From NCBI GenBank assembly GCA_023402075.1, contig JAEXCS010000025.1, forward strand, positions 1 through 64,000: a DNA stretch of 64,000 nt, in the 5' to 3' direction. The stretch's first letter is position 1. Each line of letters starts with the position of its first letter. Made by a program: the position numbers and the translations under genes. Positions 23,506 through 31,832 of this stretch are shown here, one piece after another. The notes below the pieces were generated by a model. The model had not been told where the DNA came from. It did no database searches and saw only the letters and a list, made by a program, of their open reading frames with translations. This DNA comes from Bacillota bacterium (lineage in GTDB: Bacteria > Bacillota > Clostridia > Oscillospirales > Oscillospiraceae).

Positions 23506-24753
23506 TTACTTAAATTCCGATTCATATTCCAGCAGTCCCTCAAGAGGAACCACAATATTTCCATTTTCAATACTGTAATCAATGACGATGGGATTGCATC
23601 CGCCCTTAAAGCCGATGGTATTGATGTTCATCACCACATCGCAGAGATTGCAGACAATTTGGCCATCCTTTTCATAGTATCCGGTTTCGCCGCAGATTTC
23701 GCAGGCGTCCAGTCCGATGCCGTAAGCCGAGGAATTCGGCTTCTGAATAACGATGAAACGAATTACCACGCCGCTATCCGTGGTATAGCCAAAGCGGTGC
23801 AGATGCCCGTCATTTACCTGGTCAAAGGGAACAATGACACTGTCATCCTCAATTTTTGCATCTTCAATGGGAGAAAGCTCCACCGCTTTGTTTGCGTAAG
23901 CATGTACCACTGTCATGGTGAATATCACAAGCACAAAGCAAACGAGGCTGGCGGTGCTCCAGCGTCTCCGCTTTCTCCATTTAGCCAGAATCTTTCTGTG
24001 CTGGGCGCTGTTTTCATACGGTTCGCTGACAGAAAGGCTCTTAATCAGCAAGATCACCGGGACAGCCGCCGCAATCAGAATCGTGCAATAGATAAACCAA
24101 TTGCTCAAGTTGGACGCGTATTTTGAGGTGACGAACAGCAGATGATTGCTTGGAATCATCCGCTTGGCCAGAAGAATTCCGAAAGCCGCCGCCACCTGCT
24201 TGAAGGTGTTAACCAGCAGCACAAAAGATGTCAGCAAAAGAGCGGTATTCTTTGATACGCAAAGGGTGCCCTGATAGATGGATACGCCCAGCAAAAACGT
24301 CACCAAAAAGCCCAGCAGCATCCCCAGAACCTTGACGACAAACGCTGTGGACGCCACCGTCTCTTCCGTAAGCAGGATGGTATGCGGCATTTCAAGGAAC
24401 CCGGGCACAAAATAGAAAAGCAGCATTGCAAGCTCAACTGCCATCATCAAGGAGGGCAGCAACACTTCCAGCTTTTTGAGCTTTTTACCCAAAAGCGTAA
24501 ACACCCAAAACAGGATGAGTGCAAGAAGTGAAACTGCATAGATGTACAAATTCCAGATTCCGGTATCCACCTTACTGGTCATGGTTTTAAAAACAGCCAT
24601 GATTACCGCGCTGATCAGACCGACGGCAAGGCTGCACCGCATCACCTTTCCGGCCCTGCCCTGATAGGCACTTCGAATATACGCAAGAAGCATTCCGGCC
24701 ATCATCATCAAAGAGGCCAACTGCTCCGTCGATTCTACAAGATATTTTAGCAT
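23506..24753 (-). CDS. DUF2318 membrane protein with C-terminal CxxC domain
   Basis: 415 residues. About seven to eight membrane helices fill the N-terminal two thirds, followed by an exposed C-terminal domain. That domain carries C351-x2-C354, C368-x2-C371 and C386 in the sequence TIGFKGGCNPI, which is the DUF2318 signature. These cysteines are predicted to hold an Fe-S or other metal centre. In Campylobacter and E. coli F11-type loci it lies between P19/FetP and the permeases and is thought to pass electrons for ferric reduction. Same order here. Confidence 0.9.
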   Translation of the reverse strand: MLKYLVESTEQLASLMMMAGMLLAYIRSAYQGRAGKVMRCSLAVGLISAVIMAVFKTMTSKVDTGIWNLYIYAVSLLALILFWVFTLLGKKLKKLEVLLPSLMMAVELAMLLFYFVPGFLEMPHTILLTEETVASTAFVVKVLGMLLGFLVTFLLGVSIYQGTLCVSKNTALLLTSFVLLVNTFKQVAAAFGILLAKRMIPSNHLLFVTSKYASNLSNWFIYCTILIAAAVPVILLIKSLSVSEPYENSAQHRKILAKWRKRRRWSTASLVCFVLVIFTMTVVHAYANKAVELSPIEDAKIEDDSVIVPFDQVNDGHLHRFGYTTDSGVVIRFIVIQKPNSSAYGIGLDACEICGETGYYEKDGQIVCNLCDVVMNINTIGFKGGCNPIVIDYSIENGNIVVPLEGLLEYESEFK

Positions 24754-24825
24754 TCTATATACCTGCCCCTATTTGAAAATCAACCGAAATCCGCAATAAA
24801 AGTCACTGCGCGATGACGCACCGAA

Positions 24826-24864
24826 GCGCTGTGCCGGGAGAATGAGACTTCCCCGGCACAGCGC
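24826..24864 (-). other. Strong intercistronic hairpin between P19 and DUF2318 genes
   Basis: A perfect 13-bp GC-rich stem (24826-24838 with 24852-24864) and a 13-base loop. No T-run follows on the minus strand, so it is more likely an RNA-stability or attenuation element that lets P19 be made in excess than a full terminator. Confidence 0.6.
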
Positions 24865-24882
24865 AGTGTCTTTAGGACGGAA

Positions 24883-25509
24883 TTACCACTCCTGAGGAGT
24901 ATAATCCCAACCGTCATAGGTGTAGCTCAGATTCCCGTTGGCAAAGAACTCGTCGAAGGAGCCGCCCGGGCCAGTCTCCGCATCGGTATGCAGCAGATAG
25001 CCGTTCTCCTCGGGGTTGTGCATGGTAAAGGTCACGGAATAAGTATCGGCGTTGGGCAGCTTGATGTTGGCGCCGTAGTGCGGGCCATCAGAAGCGCTCA
25101 TCTCCATGCAGGTGCCTTCCGCGGCAACCTTGCCATCGGAACCGACAACCTTGTAGTCAACGGTCAGATAGGGAACCCAGTCACCCACGCCGAAGCCCAG
25201 ATCGTTTTGCAGGGCGGAGATATCGGCTTCCAGATGGATGTCGAAATCCTCAATGTTACCATTGCCGTTAGACATGGGAACGGGCTGGAAGTAAACGGCG
25301 GAGAGATTCAGGAAGCCGACTTCCTGATCCTCAAAAATGGGATACTCGGTGAATCCGGCAGCATCGCCGGGAGCTACCGCCGCATCGGAGCTGATATTGG
25401 ACTCCACTTCCTCGGGCGCGCTCGAGGATGCTGGCGTGTTGTTGCCGCAGCCGCTCAGCGCCAGAGCGGTGAACATCGCGCACAACATAAGGGCAAGAGA
25501 TTTCTTCAT
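24883..25509 (-). CDS. P19/Tp34-type iron-binding lipoprotein
   Basis: 208 residues. The signal peptide ends at a lipobox LSGC (C21), followed by an acidic Ser-rich linker, then the P19 domain (about 53-205). Metal-binding features of P19 are present: H92-x-E94 in IHLEAD, M137 and H144 in the segment around SASDGPHYGAN, and H164 in MHNPEENGY. P19 binds copper and iron outside the cell and feeds the FTR1 permease. It is lipid-anchored here, as expected without an outer membrane. FTR1 is directly upstream. Confidence 0.92.
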   Translation of the reverse strand: MKKSLALMLCAMFTALALSGCGNNTPASSSAPEEVESNISSDAAVAPGDAAGFTEYPIFEDQEVGFLNLSAVYFQPVPMSNGNGNIEDFDIHLEADISALQNDLGFGVGDWVPYLTVDYKVVGSDGKVAAEGTCMEMSASDGPHYGANIKLPNADTYSVTFTMHNPEENGYLLHTDAETGPGGSFDEFFANGNLSYTYDGWDYTPQEW

Positions 25510-25591
25510 AATGGTTCCTCCTATATGGATGATATATTTTAACTCAAGAAAAGCTGCATACGGCTCTCCTGTGAATTAACGAATGGAATGG

Positions 25592-27070
25592 TCAGTTACT
25601 TGCGGTGCTGTCTTTTTGCGCACGCAGCTCTTCAAGAATTTCTTTCACTTCCGCTTTCAAAGCTTCGTGGGCCGCTTTCTTCTCTTCGGCCTGCGCAATG
25701 GCGCGCTCCTCCGCCCGCTTTTTCTCCGCTTCAATGTGAATGGCCCGGTTCTTCTTTGTCTGTACCACGAAAAGAACCACTGCAATCACCAGCAGAATCA
25801 GCTGAGGTACCAGCGTCTGAAGCGTCGGGTAAATTCCCAGCACGTCCAAAAGATCATTGGTGGGAATCCATGCCAGCCATTCAGGAGACACCATGGTAAT
25901 GACGTCGCCTTCAATCAGCTCTTTAATTCCCGCGCCAAGGAACGAGATGGCCATTAAGGACATCAGCACGCCTGTGGCCGTAAAGAAGGGCTTAATGGGA
26001 ATCCTGATGCTGAGGAAGTGAATGGCCAGATAGACAAACACCAGACAAATGCTTCCGATGATAAAGCCGGCCCACACGCTGCCCGTATTGCCATTTGCCA
26101 GCATGGGCTGATAGAAGAGAACAACCTCGGCGCCCTCGCGGAAAACCGCCAGAAATGCAGTAACTACCAGCGCAAAGACACTTCCGCCCTCTGTGGATTT
26201 CTGCGTTTTGGTCTGAATGTAAGAAACCCACGCATCCGATTCGGATTTAGAGAGCATCCAGTTGCTTACATAGAACAGGACACACACTGCTGTCAAAGCG
26301 GTCACGCCCTCAATTACTTCCTGCGAGGCGGTATTTGCCAGCTTCAGCTGGTTCAGCAGCCATGCGAGAACAAAGCTGGCCACAATACCGGCAAGAGAAC
26401 CTATGTATACGGGGTTTACAAGCTTTTTGCGCCGTCTAAGGTCGTCGCCCGCAGATTTTATCAGGTATGCCACGATTGCGCCAACAATTAGAATCGCTTC
26501 AAAGCCCTCCCGCAGGATGATGGAAAAGCAGGCGGCAAAGGTGGCCGCCGCCGCAGAGGTTCCTCCGGTAGCGGAACCTCCGGAACTGCCGGAAGTATCA
26601 TCGCCTCCGGTGGTGCCGTCCAGCACATTCGCGTCTTCACGCAGCATGGAGGCGAGCAGGTCCACCTGTTCGTTAAATTCATCGGTACTTCCGCTGTTTT
26701 TAGTGACCGCCTTGCACCTTGAAAATTGCAGCTCCATTTCCGTTTTTCTGGAGCCGGAGATATAGCCCATGGCAATCCGCTCGAAGCCGGTGGTTTCATA
26801 ATAGCCGTAATACCCATGGTTCACGCAGTCGTACGCGCCCTTGGCATCTCCCGCGGCATAAAGCTCCTTACCGGTTTCAAACACTGCCTCCATGGCGTCA
26901 ACCACATCGTTCCATGTGGACGCAGGCTGCCCCGACGCTTGATATTCCTCCCACGTTGCGTAGTAGGCTTCCTCCGCCGAAGCGGATTGCACCATATTGG
27001 GAAGTAAACAAAGCACCAGCATTGCTGCGGCAATCAGCTTGTGAAACGCAAATTTTTTCGTCTGCATCAT
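25592..27070 (-). CDS. FTR1-family iron permease
   Basis: 492 residues from ATG 27070 (ATG 27067 is equally possible). A signal peptide (about 1-32) is followed by an extracytosolic helical domain (about 33-150), a Ser/Gly/Thr linker, and about seven membrane helices. Both iron-transport motifs are present: R187EGFE191 and R311EGAE315. The C terminus is a charged coiled coil (about 440-490). It moves ferric iron after redox handling by P19 and partners. Its start overlaps the ATPase stop region, so it is part of the same message. Confidence 0.93.
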   Translation of the reverse strand: MMQTKKFAFHKLIAAAMLVLCLLPNMVQSASAEEAYYATWEEYQASGQPASTWNDVVDAMEAVFETGKELYAAGDAKGAYDCVNHGYYGYYETTGFERIAMGYISGSRKTEMELQFSRCKAVTKNSGSTDEFNEQVDLLASMLREDANVLDGTTGGDDTSGSSGGSATGGTSAAAATFAACFSIILREGFEAILIVGAIVAYLIKSAGDDLRRRKKLVNPVYIGSLAGIVASFVLAWLLNQLKLANTASQEVIEGVTALTAVCVLFYVSNWMLSKSESDAWVSYIQTKTQKSTEGGSVFALVVTAFLAVFREGAEVVLFYQPMLANGNTGSVWAGFIIGSICLVFVYLAIHFLSIRIPIKPFFTATGVLMSLMAISFLGAGIKELIEGDVITMVSPEWLAWIPTNDLLDVLGIYPTLQTLVPQLILLVIAVVLFVVQTKKNRAIHIEAEKKRAEERAIAQAEEKKAAHEALKAEVKEILEELRAQKDSTASN

Positions 27071-27071
27071 A

Positions 27072-27752
27072 TCACTCTTCTTTCTTGATCTTTCCGGCGT
27101 CCATATGATAGACCGCGTCGGCATAGTCAACGGTATCCTTGTCATGCGTGGAGATCAGCACAATTTTCCCCTGTTCCGCCACGGCTTTTAACAGCTTTAG
27201 AACCGTCTTTGTATTTTCGTCATCCAAATCCGCCGTCGGCTCGTCCGCCAAAATCACATCCGGGTTTCGAATCAGCGCGCGGGCAATGGCCATTCTGCGC
27301 ATTTCGCCGCCCGACAGCTCCGCAGGCCTGACGTTTTTCAAATCCCCGATTCCCGTTTCCTCCAGCAGAGACATGGCCCGTTCCTCCGCCTGCGGCGAGG
27401 AGTCCTGAAACAAAGTGCATGGCAGCAACACGTTTTCCAGCACGGTAAGCGACTGCAATGCGGCCTGCCCCTGAGGAATCACCCCGAAATGTTCATTGCG
27501 GAATTGCGACAGCGCCCCGTCGTCCATCTGATACAAGTCTTTATCGTCAAGCATCACCCGTCCGTCTGTCGGCGCCAAAAGCCCGGACAGCATATTTAAA
27601 AGCGTGCTTTTTCCGCCGCCCGATCGGCCAAACAGCGCAGCTAGCTGCCCCGATTGAAGCGTGAGCGAAATATCCTGTGCTGCATAAAAGAAATTGCTGC
27701 CGCCGCGCTTGCGGAAAAACCGTCTGCCGGCTTTTTCTGCTTTCAAAATCAT
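27072..27752 (-). CDS. ABC transporter ATP-binding protein (MacB type), second module
   Basis: 226 residues. Walker A GRSGGGKST, signature LSGGEMRR and Walker B VILADEPTADLD are intact. It is coupled to the permease upstream (4-bp ATGA overlap) and abuts FTR1 downstream. Together with the 402-residue permease it forms a second MacB/FtsX-type module in the same operon, distinct from the one at 20341-23490. Confidence 0.87.
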   Translation of the reverse strand: MILKAEKAGRRFFRKRGGSNFFYAAQDISLTLQSGQLAALFGRSGGGKSTLLNMLSGLLAPTDGRVMLDDKDLYQMDDGALSQFRNEHFGVIPQGQAALQSLTVLENVLLPCTLFQDSSPQAEERAMSLLEETGIGDLKNVRPAELSGGEMRRMAIARALIRNPDVILADEPTADLDDENTKTVLKLLKAVAEQGKIVLISTHDKDTVDYADAVYHMDAGKIKKEE

Positions 27753-28957
27753 CCGTTGTCACCTCTCAGCACCACAGCCGTGTCAATTTTGCTGATCCGG
27801 TATGCACTCAAAGAGGCCGACAGCGTTCCGGCAGCGACAGATACGGCAATTGAACACGCCGTTATCAGCCCCAAGCCGCCAATTTCCGGGATGAGAAACG
27901 GCAAATCCAGCATTGACTCGATTAGGTTGCTGAATGCCGAAACAAGCACAATCGCCAAAGCTGCTCCTACGGCGCTTCCCAGCGCACTGACAAGCACCGT
28001 TTCCTTCATCAAAATGGATATCAGCTTTTTTCGTGACGCCCCCACCATCCGAAGAACCGCAAATTCTTTTTTGCGTTCATTGGAAATCAGGAAAAACGCA
28101 ACGGACATAATCATAATTACCAGCAGCCACACCACGACAATCAGGCTTCCCGTCATGTCGGAGACGCCCGAAAGCTTTCCCGCCACATCCGAAATCATAC
28201 TTTGCGTCTGAACCGCCTGAACGCCCTTGACGTGGAGATTAATGTCGTTAAGCACCTCTTCTACGGAATAACCATCGGCCACATTGATCAGCACGCAGGA
28301 AACTATTTGATCCGGATTGACGTCCCCAAAATTAAATATCTTCTTCTCTTTGGCGGCGGAAATCAGTGTTTTAATGGTATCTGCATTCGCATACAGGGCA
28401 GTGTCCAGATAGGTTCCGGTGTTGTCCAGTCTTGCCGCAACCTGTACGGTCGAGCCGTAAAACATCAGCTCGTCCCCTTTGAATGCATTGATGCTGCTTC
28501 CCACCAAAACCTCCATGTCGCCCAGCTCGTCCTCATAGGTGCGCTGAACCCATGGCATAATTGTAAAATCTGTTTCGGGGTCAAAGCCGATAATCTGCAC
28601 TTTATAGGAGCAGCAGCTTGAACTGGAGGATGCCAGAAAAAACTGCTCTGAAATTTGGTTTACGCCGCTTACAGAAGAAAGCCGATCCACAACCGACTTA
28701 TCCATATAGAAATATCCCGGGTTACCCTGCAAAATCAAACCGGAGAGGGCCGCTTTTGTTGTGGCCTCATAGGGGACCACCATGATGTCCGCGCCCAAGC
28801 GCGTTTCCAATGAATTCAGTCCGTTTCGCAGCCCGGAAATCACTAAGGACCCCGCCAGCACAGAAAAACTTAAAAATGCCGATAACAATATGAGCGCCGC
28901 GGTTCTGACCGGCCTTCGCACGCAGTTTTGAACGGAAAGGCTTTTGGAAATTGGCAT
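27749..28957 (-). CDS. FtsX/MacB-type ABC permease, second module
   Basis: 402 residues. N-terminal helix (about 18-40), external domain (about 41-265) and three C-terminal helices. NERKKEFAVLRMVGASRKKL is the conserved cytoplasmic loop, and the C terminus ends in ISKIDTAVVLRGDNG. It starts one base after the DUF4418 stop. Together with the ATPase this makes a single-permease (homodimeric) exporter-like module. Its cargo is unknown; the location suggests a role in assembling or moving the iron-uptake lipoproteins, or in metal or haem efflux. Confidence 0.84.
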   Translation of the reverse strand: MPISKSLSVQNCVRRPVRTAALILLSAFLSFSVLAGSLVISGLRNGLNSLETRLGADIMVVPYEATTKAALSGLILQGNPGYFYMDKSVVDRLSSVSGVNQISEQFFLASSSSSCCSYKVQIIGFDPETDFTIMPWVQRTYEDELGDMEVLVGSSINAFKGDELMFYGSTVQVAARLDNTGTYLDTALYANADTIKTLISAAKEKKIFNFGDVNPDQIVSCVLINVADGYSVEEVLNDINLHVKGVQAVQTQSMISDVAGKLSGVSDMTGSLIVVVWLLVIMIMSVAFFLISNERKKEFAVLRMVGASRKKLISILMKETVLVSALGSAVGAALAIVLVSAFSNLIESMLDLPFLIPEIGGLGLITACSIAVSVAAGTLSASLSAYRISKIDTAVVLRGDNG

Positions 28958-28958
28958 A

Positions 28959-29372
28959 TCACCGTTCCTTCCTGAAATTCAGGACCAGTGCCACTGCGGT
29001 AAGCGCCAGTATAAAGCCGCCGATTGTCAGCACGGCAGGCCGCATAATCGCCTGACATCTCATGTCCGCCATCATACACAGCGGAACAAGCCTGCCGGGA
29101 ATCAGCATGGCAAGAACCGTTACGGGAATTCCCGCTATCAGAAATGCCGCCCTGCTTTTCGGGTCTTTTGCCAGCAGATTAAAAATATGTAAAAGTGCCA
29201 GCACTGCGGCGGCGCCGGTGATTGCCCGCTGTGCCCAGTGGCACAGCATATAGCTGCCGTCGGCTCCCGCTTCACACGCGTGGAAAAGGAACGGCGTGCC
29301 CAGTGTTAAAAAAATACTAAGGGCAAGCAGCACAACCGATAAAAGCTTACTCGCAAAATAATTGGATCTCAT
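28959..29372 (-). CDS. DUF4418-like four-helix membrane protein
   Basis: 137 residues from ATG 29372; the longer frame starts without a ribosome site, while AAGAAGG lies about 13 bases upstream here. Four membrane helices are clear (about 10-28, 49-66, 74-92 and 108-130). External cysteines occur as HAC (33), CHW (44), and in CMMADMRC. This fits DUF4418, often found next to MacB-like ABC genes in Clostridia. Function is unknown; the paired Cys residues hint at redox or metal contact. Confidence 0.7.
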   Translation of the reverse strand: MRSNYFASKLLSVVLLALSIFLTLGTPFLFHACEAGADGSYMLCHWAQRAITGAAAVLALLHIFNLLAKDPKSRAAFLIAGIPVTVLAMLIPGRLVPLCMMADMRCQAIMRPAVLTIGGFILALTAVALVLNFRKER

Positions 29373-29571
29373 GGTCCAAACCCGCCTTCTTTCTGTCTGT
29401 TTCCTGTTTAACCATACCGCGCTTCCTTGATTCCATAATCCGTTCAATCATCACCTTTTTGCTGTCCACGGATTGTTGTCCGCCGTTTCCAAACCGGGCG
29501 CTCTGTTTTCCCGGCTTTTTACAATTTAAACTCGGAGTTCGGCGTAGGCCAACATTCTTATATCCATGCAT
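29347..29571 (-). CDS. Small basic protein of unknown function (74 aa)
   Basis: 74 residues, rich in Lys, Arg and Ser. Support comes from an excellent ribosome site (GGGAGG, 7 bases before ATG 29571) and its place as first frame of the iron operon. It overlaps the DUF4418 start by 26 bases. The sequence MHGYKNVGLRRTPSLN has no family I know. It could be a leader peptide that couples translation to DUF4418. It may also be spurious. Confidence 0.45.
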   Translation of the reverse strand: MHGYKNVGLRRTPSLNCKKPGKQSARFGNGGQQSVDSKKVMIERIMESRKRGMVKQETDRKKAGLDHEIQLFCE

Positions 29572-29610
29572 ACCTGCTCCTCCCGCACGAAAATTGTTAA
29601 GATGTCAAAT

Positions 29611-29626
29611 GTTAGACGCAGCTAAC
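29611..29626. promoter_or_regulatory. Candidate iron operator of the FTR1 operon
   Basis: Inverted repeat GTTAG-N6-CTAAC in the leader, 40 bases before the first start codon. On the plus strand it reads GTTAGA...GCTAACCT, the same ends as the repeat at the suf start point (15324-15338), with one more base in the spacer. A -10-like TATACT is about 50 bases further upstream, but no good -35 was found. The remaining 29640-29858 is AT-rich and otherwise empty. Confidence 0.55.
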
Positions 29627-29858
29627 CTCGAGTCCTACATATAGGCTTGCAAATAAATGCCTCGATAAGTATATCACAGTAAAATACTAGGAATGTTCTT
29701 TTATTGACTTGTTAAATGTGAATCATTGTTTAATATTGACTTTTTGATTTAAAATTGGTGTAGATCCCGCTTCTGAAGGCAAAAGCTTGGCCCAGCTATA
29801 TCCGCATCCTCCATATGTAAATGCTGGGAGCCGCACTGCCTCTGTCCCTTTTCTGCGT

Positions 29859-29888
29859 AAAAACGGGCAGCAGTGAAAACTGCTGCCC
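29859..29888 (-). terminator. Terminator after the DUF4491 gene
   Basis: Stem GGGCAGCAG/CTGCTGCCC (29865-29873 with 29880-29888), loop of 6, followed on the minus strand by G and five T residues (29859-29863). Confidence 0.85.
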
Positions 29889-29976
29889 CAAAAAAGCATT
29901 TAACTTTAAACGCGCGTGTCTCCCGCTTATACCCGGCTGTCCCATCTTCCATGCACACGCAGAATTGAGTCTATCC

Positions 29977-30263
29977 TTATTTTCTGGCAGGATTTTTCGG
30001 GAACCATCCCTTTTCCACCCGCTTGGCCTGCTGCTTCAATTCCAAAATACTCCAAAAGCAGGATGCCGCAAGTATCCCAAGCATAATAGAAATATTTCCT
30101 TCTGTAAAAAGCGATAAAAGTACAAAAATCAAGCCAGAAACCAAAAAAAAGGCCAAATTTTAGCAGTAAAATAGTATTCACACTTAATAACGATTGGATG
30201 AAACAGTCCAATTGCTAAAAAAACAAACAGTGCCATCAAAAGACCAGATGTATTTATGTGCAT
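29977..30263 (-). pseudogene. DUF4491 membrane protein gene with a frameshift in a poly-T run
   Basis: ATG 30263 has GGAGG 6 bases upstream. The first frame gives MHINTSGLLMALFVFLAIG and then IGLFHPIVIKCEYYF, the DUF4491 N terminus, and stops after about 44 codons. Just before the stop is a run of eight T (30143-30150 on the plus strand as A). Adding one T restores a frame that continues for about 50 residues to the family ending KGWFPKNPARK and a stop at 29977. The joined product would be about 95 residues, the normal family size. It may be a true mutation, a slippage switch, or a sequencing error. A terminator follows. Confidence 0.8.
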
Positions 30264-30372
30264 AGCATGCCTCCGCCAATCTAAAACGAAGCTGTGCTGC
30301 TTCTATCTTTAAAACTATGTTTGATCATAAAACGTTTTCAGTCTACAACGATCTCACGAATTTTTCAGGGCA

Positions 30373-30957
30373 TCAGCTCGCTTGAATTTCTTTGAAATAA
30401 TCTTTTCGATACTGGCAAGGTGTCTTCCCCACCATTTTTTTAAACAGATGGCAAAACTGCGATGAGTTGGAAAATCCGCTTTGTACGGCTATGTAGGCAA
30501 CGCACAGCTCTGACTGTGTCAAAAGACTCTTTGCATATTCGCACCGATCTTTATTGCAATACTCAAGCAAGGTCATTCCCGTTTCTTTTTTAAAAACCCT
30601 GCATAAATAGCAGCGATTTACAAATAGCTTTTCCGAAAGTTCTCCCAAGTCAAACTTTCTGGAAAATGTATTATCTATCAGATTTTTCGCTTTTAAAACA
30701 ACCTCTGCCTTTGCACCGGGCCAGTGCATATCTTCCGGTTTACAGCGTTTGCACGGCCTGTATCCAAATTTTTTCGCTTCCTCCAGCGAGGTAAATATCA
30801 CAATTTCATCCGGATTTAAGAGACGTCTCCTGTGCCACGAGGGGCGGCATACCACCTTGCCCTTTTTTAATCCGTAAAAAAGCTTTCCATCGTAGTTCTT
30901 ATCATGCTTATAAATTGCTTCCCACTGTTCTCGATCCATTCCCCATCTTCTTTTCAT
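30373..30957 (-). CDS. Ada-type AraC transcriptional regulator with an altered zinc site
   Basis: 194 residues. The N-terminal half (about 25-80) is an Ada metal-binding domain. In E. coli Ada the zinc ligands are C38, C42, C69 and C72; here C37, C69 and C72 are present but the second position is W41 (CRPSWH). H42 next to it might substitute. The C-terminal half (about 90-190) is an AraC double helix-turn-helix. There is no methyltransferase domain, so it is AdaA-like or a repurposed regulator. The start ATG 30957 is uncertain; ATG 30939 is possible. The DUF4491 gene lies 109 bases downstream. Confidence 0.82.
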   Translation of the reverse strand: MKRRWGMDREQWEAIYKHDKNYDGKLFYGLKKGKVVCRPSWHRRRLLNPDEIVIFTSLEEAKKFGYRPCKRCKPEDMHWPGAKAEVVLKAKNLIDNTFSRKFDLGELSEKLFVNRCYLCRVFKKETGMTLLEYCNKDRCEYAKSLLTQSELCVAYIAVQSGFSNSSQFCHLFKKMVGKTPCQYRKDYFKEIQAS

Positions 30958-31183
30958 GCTGTTAAGTATATAATTGCTTTGGTTTTAAATATTTATAAAT
31001 AAACAATCAAGTACATGTCTATATGATACCATATTATTTTTTTTGCGTCAACTCTGAACCCCGGTTATACCGCCGCTTGCAATTGCAATTTGGCAGCAAG
31101 CAAAAGCCATGTATTTCAAAATTTATTTTGCCACCCGCATTTCTTCCTTTCATTTTTCTTCGATATTATGCATTGCGCATTTG

Positions 31184-31212
31184 TTGACACTGGGTAACTT
31201 AGCGCCTATAAT
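31184..31212 (+). promoter_or_regulatory. Consensus promoter of the arsR-type gene
   Basis: Perfect -35 TTGACA (31184-31189) and -10 TATAAT (31207-31212) with the ideal 17-base spacer. A strong promoter like this needs tight repression, which the operator directly after it would provide. Confidence 0.92.
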
Positions 31213-31231
31213 AAGTTGCAATACGCAACTT
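31213..31231. promoter_or_regulatory. ArsR/CadC-type operator
   Basis: Inverted repeat AAGTTGC-N5-GCAACTT (7-5-7) starting at the base after the -10 element and covering the start point. Size and position are typical for autoregulation by ArsR-family repressors. Confidence 0.85.
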
Positions 31232-31255
31232 CGCGTTTGTTTATTGGAGGATTCT

Positions 31256-31627
31256 ATGATGGCGATGAACCAAGACCGCGAGACGCAATGCGGCTGTACC
31301 GTAATACATGAGGATATCGTGCGCAATGTAGAAGGCGAATTGACCTCCCAAACGCAGCTTATGAAAATGGCGGAATTATTTAAGGCCATGAGCGACCCTA
31401 CCCGTCTGAAAATTGTTAATGCACTCATGCTGTCCGAAATGTGCGTATGTGATATTGCTTATCTGCTTAAGATGACCGGCCCCGCTGTTTCCCATCATCT
31501 GAAAGTGCTGCGGCAATGCCAGCTAATCAAGTACCGTAAAGATGGTAAAATTGTCTATTATTCTCTGGATGACGAGCATATCGCGCCCCTGTTCAAACAG
31601 GGATATGAGCATGTTTCCGAAAAATAA
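31256..31627 (+). CDS. ArsR/SmtB-family metal-responsive repressor, CadC-like
   Basis: 123 residues from ATG 31256 (GGAGG 5 bases upstream; ATG 31259 also fits). Winged helix fold. Metal-site cysteines resemble CadC: C12-x-C14 in the N-terminal arm, and C63-V-C65 in SEMCVCDIA, the Cd/Pb/Zn-type alpha3N site. A C-terminal DDEH segment with later His and Glu resembles the alpha5 zinc site. Binding of metal would release it from its operator. No transporter or efflux gene follows: after the stop there are about 200 empty bases and then a terminator. It is therefore an orphan whose other targets lie elsewhere. Confidence 0.92.
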   Translation: MMAMNQDRETQCGCTVIHEDIVRNVEGELTSQTQLMKMAELFKAMSDPTRLKIVNALMLSEMCVCDIAYLLKMTGPAVSHHLKVLRQCQLIKYRKDGKIVYYSLDDEHIAPLFKQGYEHVSEK

Positions 31628-31832
31628 GACAAGCCCGTGCCAGCCGGTCAGGCATTTCCGCAAACCTTGCCGGAGTTTGCATCTGCTTGATTTTATCGAC
31701 GTTTCCATATACAAGTCCGGAAAATGCTGCCCTGTATGTTTTGTTCATGGGCTTTCTCAATTTATCAAACTGTTATATCATCACATACTGACAAAAACAT
31801 TTTGGCAGTTGAAGCGCAGGCAGAACACACAG

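Noticed and set aside
29749..30117. Short open frames on both strands around the DUF4491 remnant
   Set aside because: They cross the terminator hairpin or are out of frame with the recognisable DUF4491 halves.
31628..31832. Search for a remnant of a metal transporter after the CadC-like gene
   Set aside because: No frame gave a P-type ATPase or other transporter segment; treated as empty.
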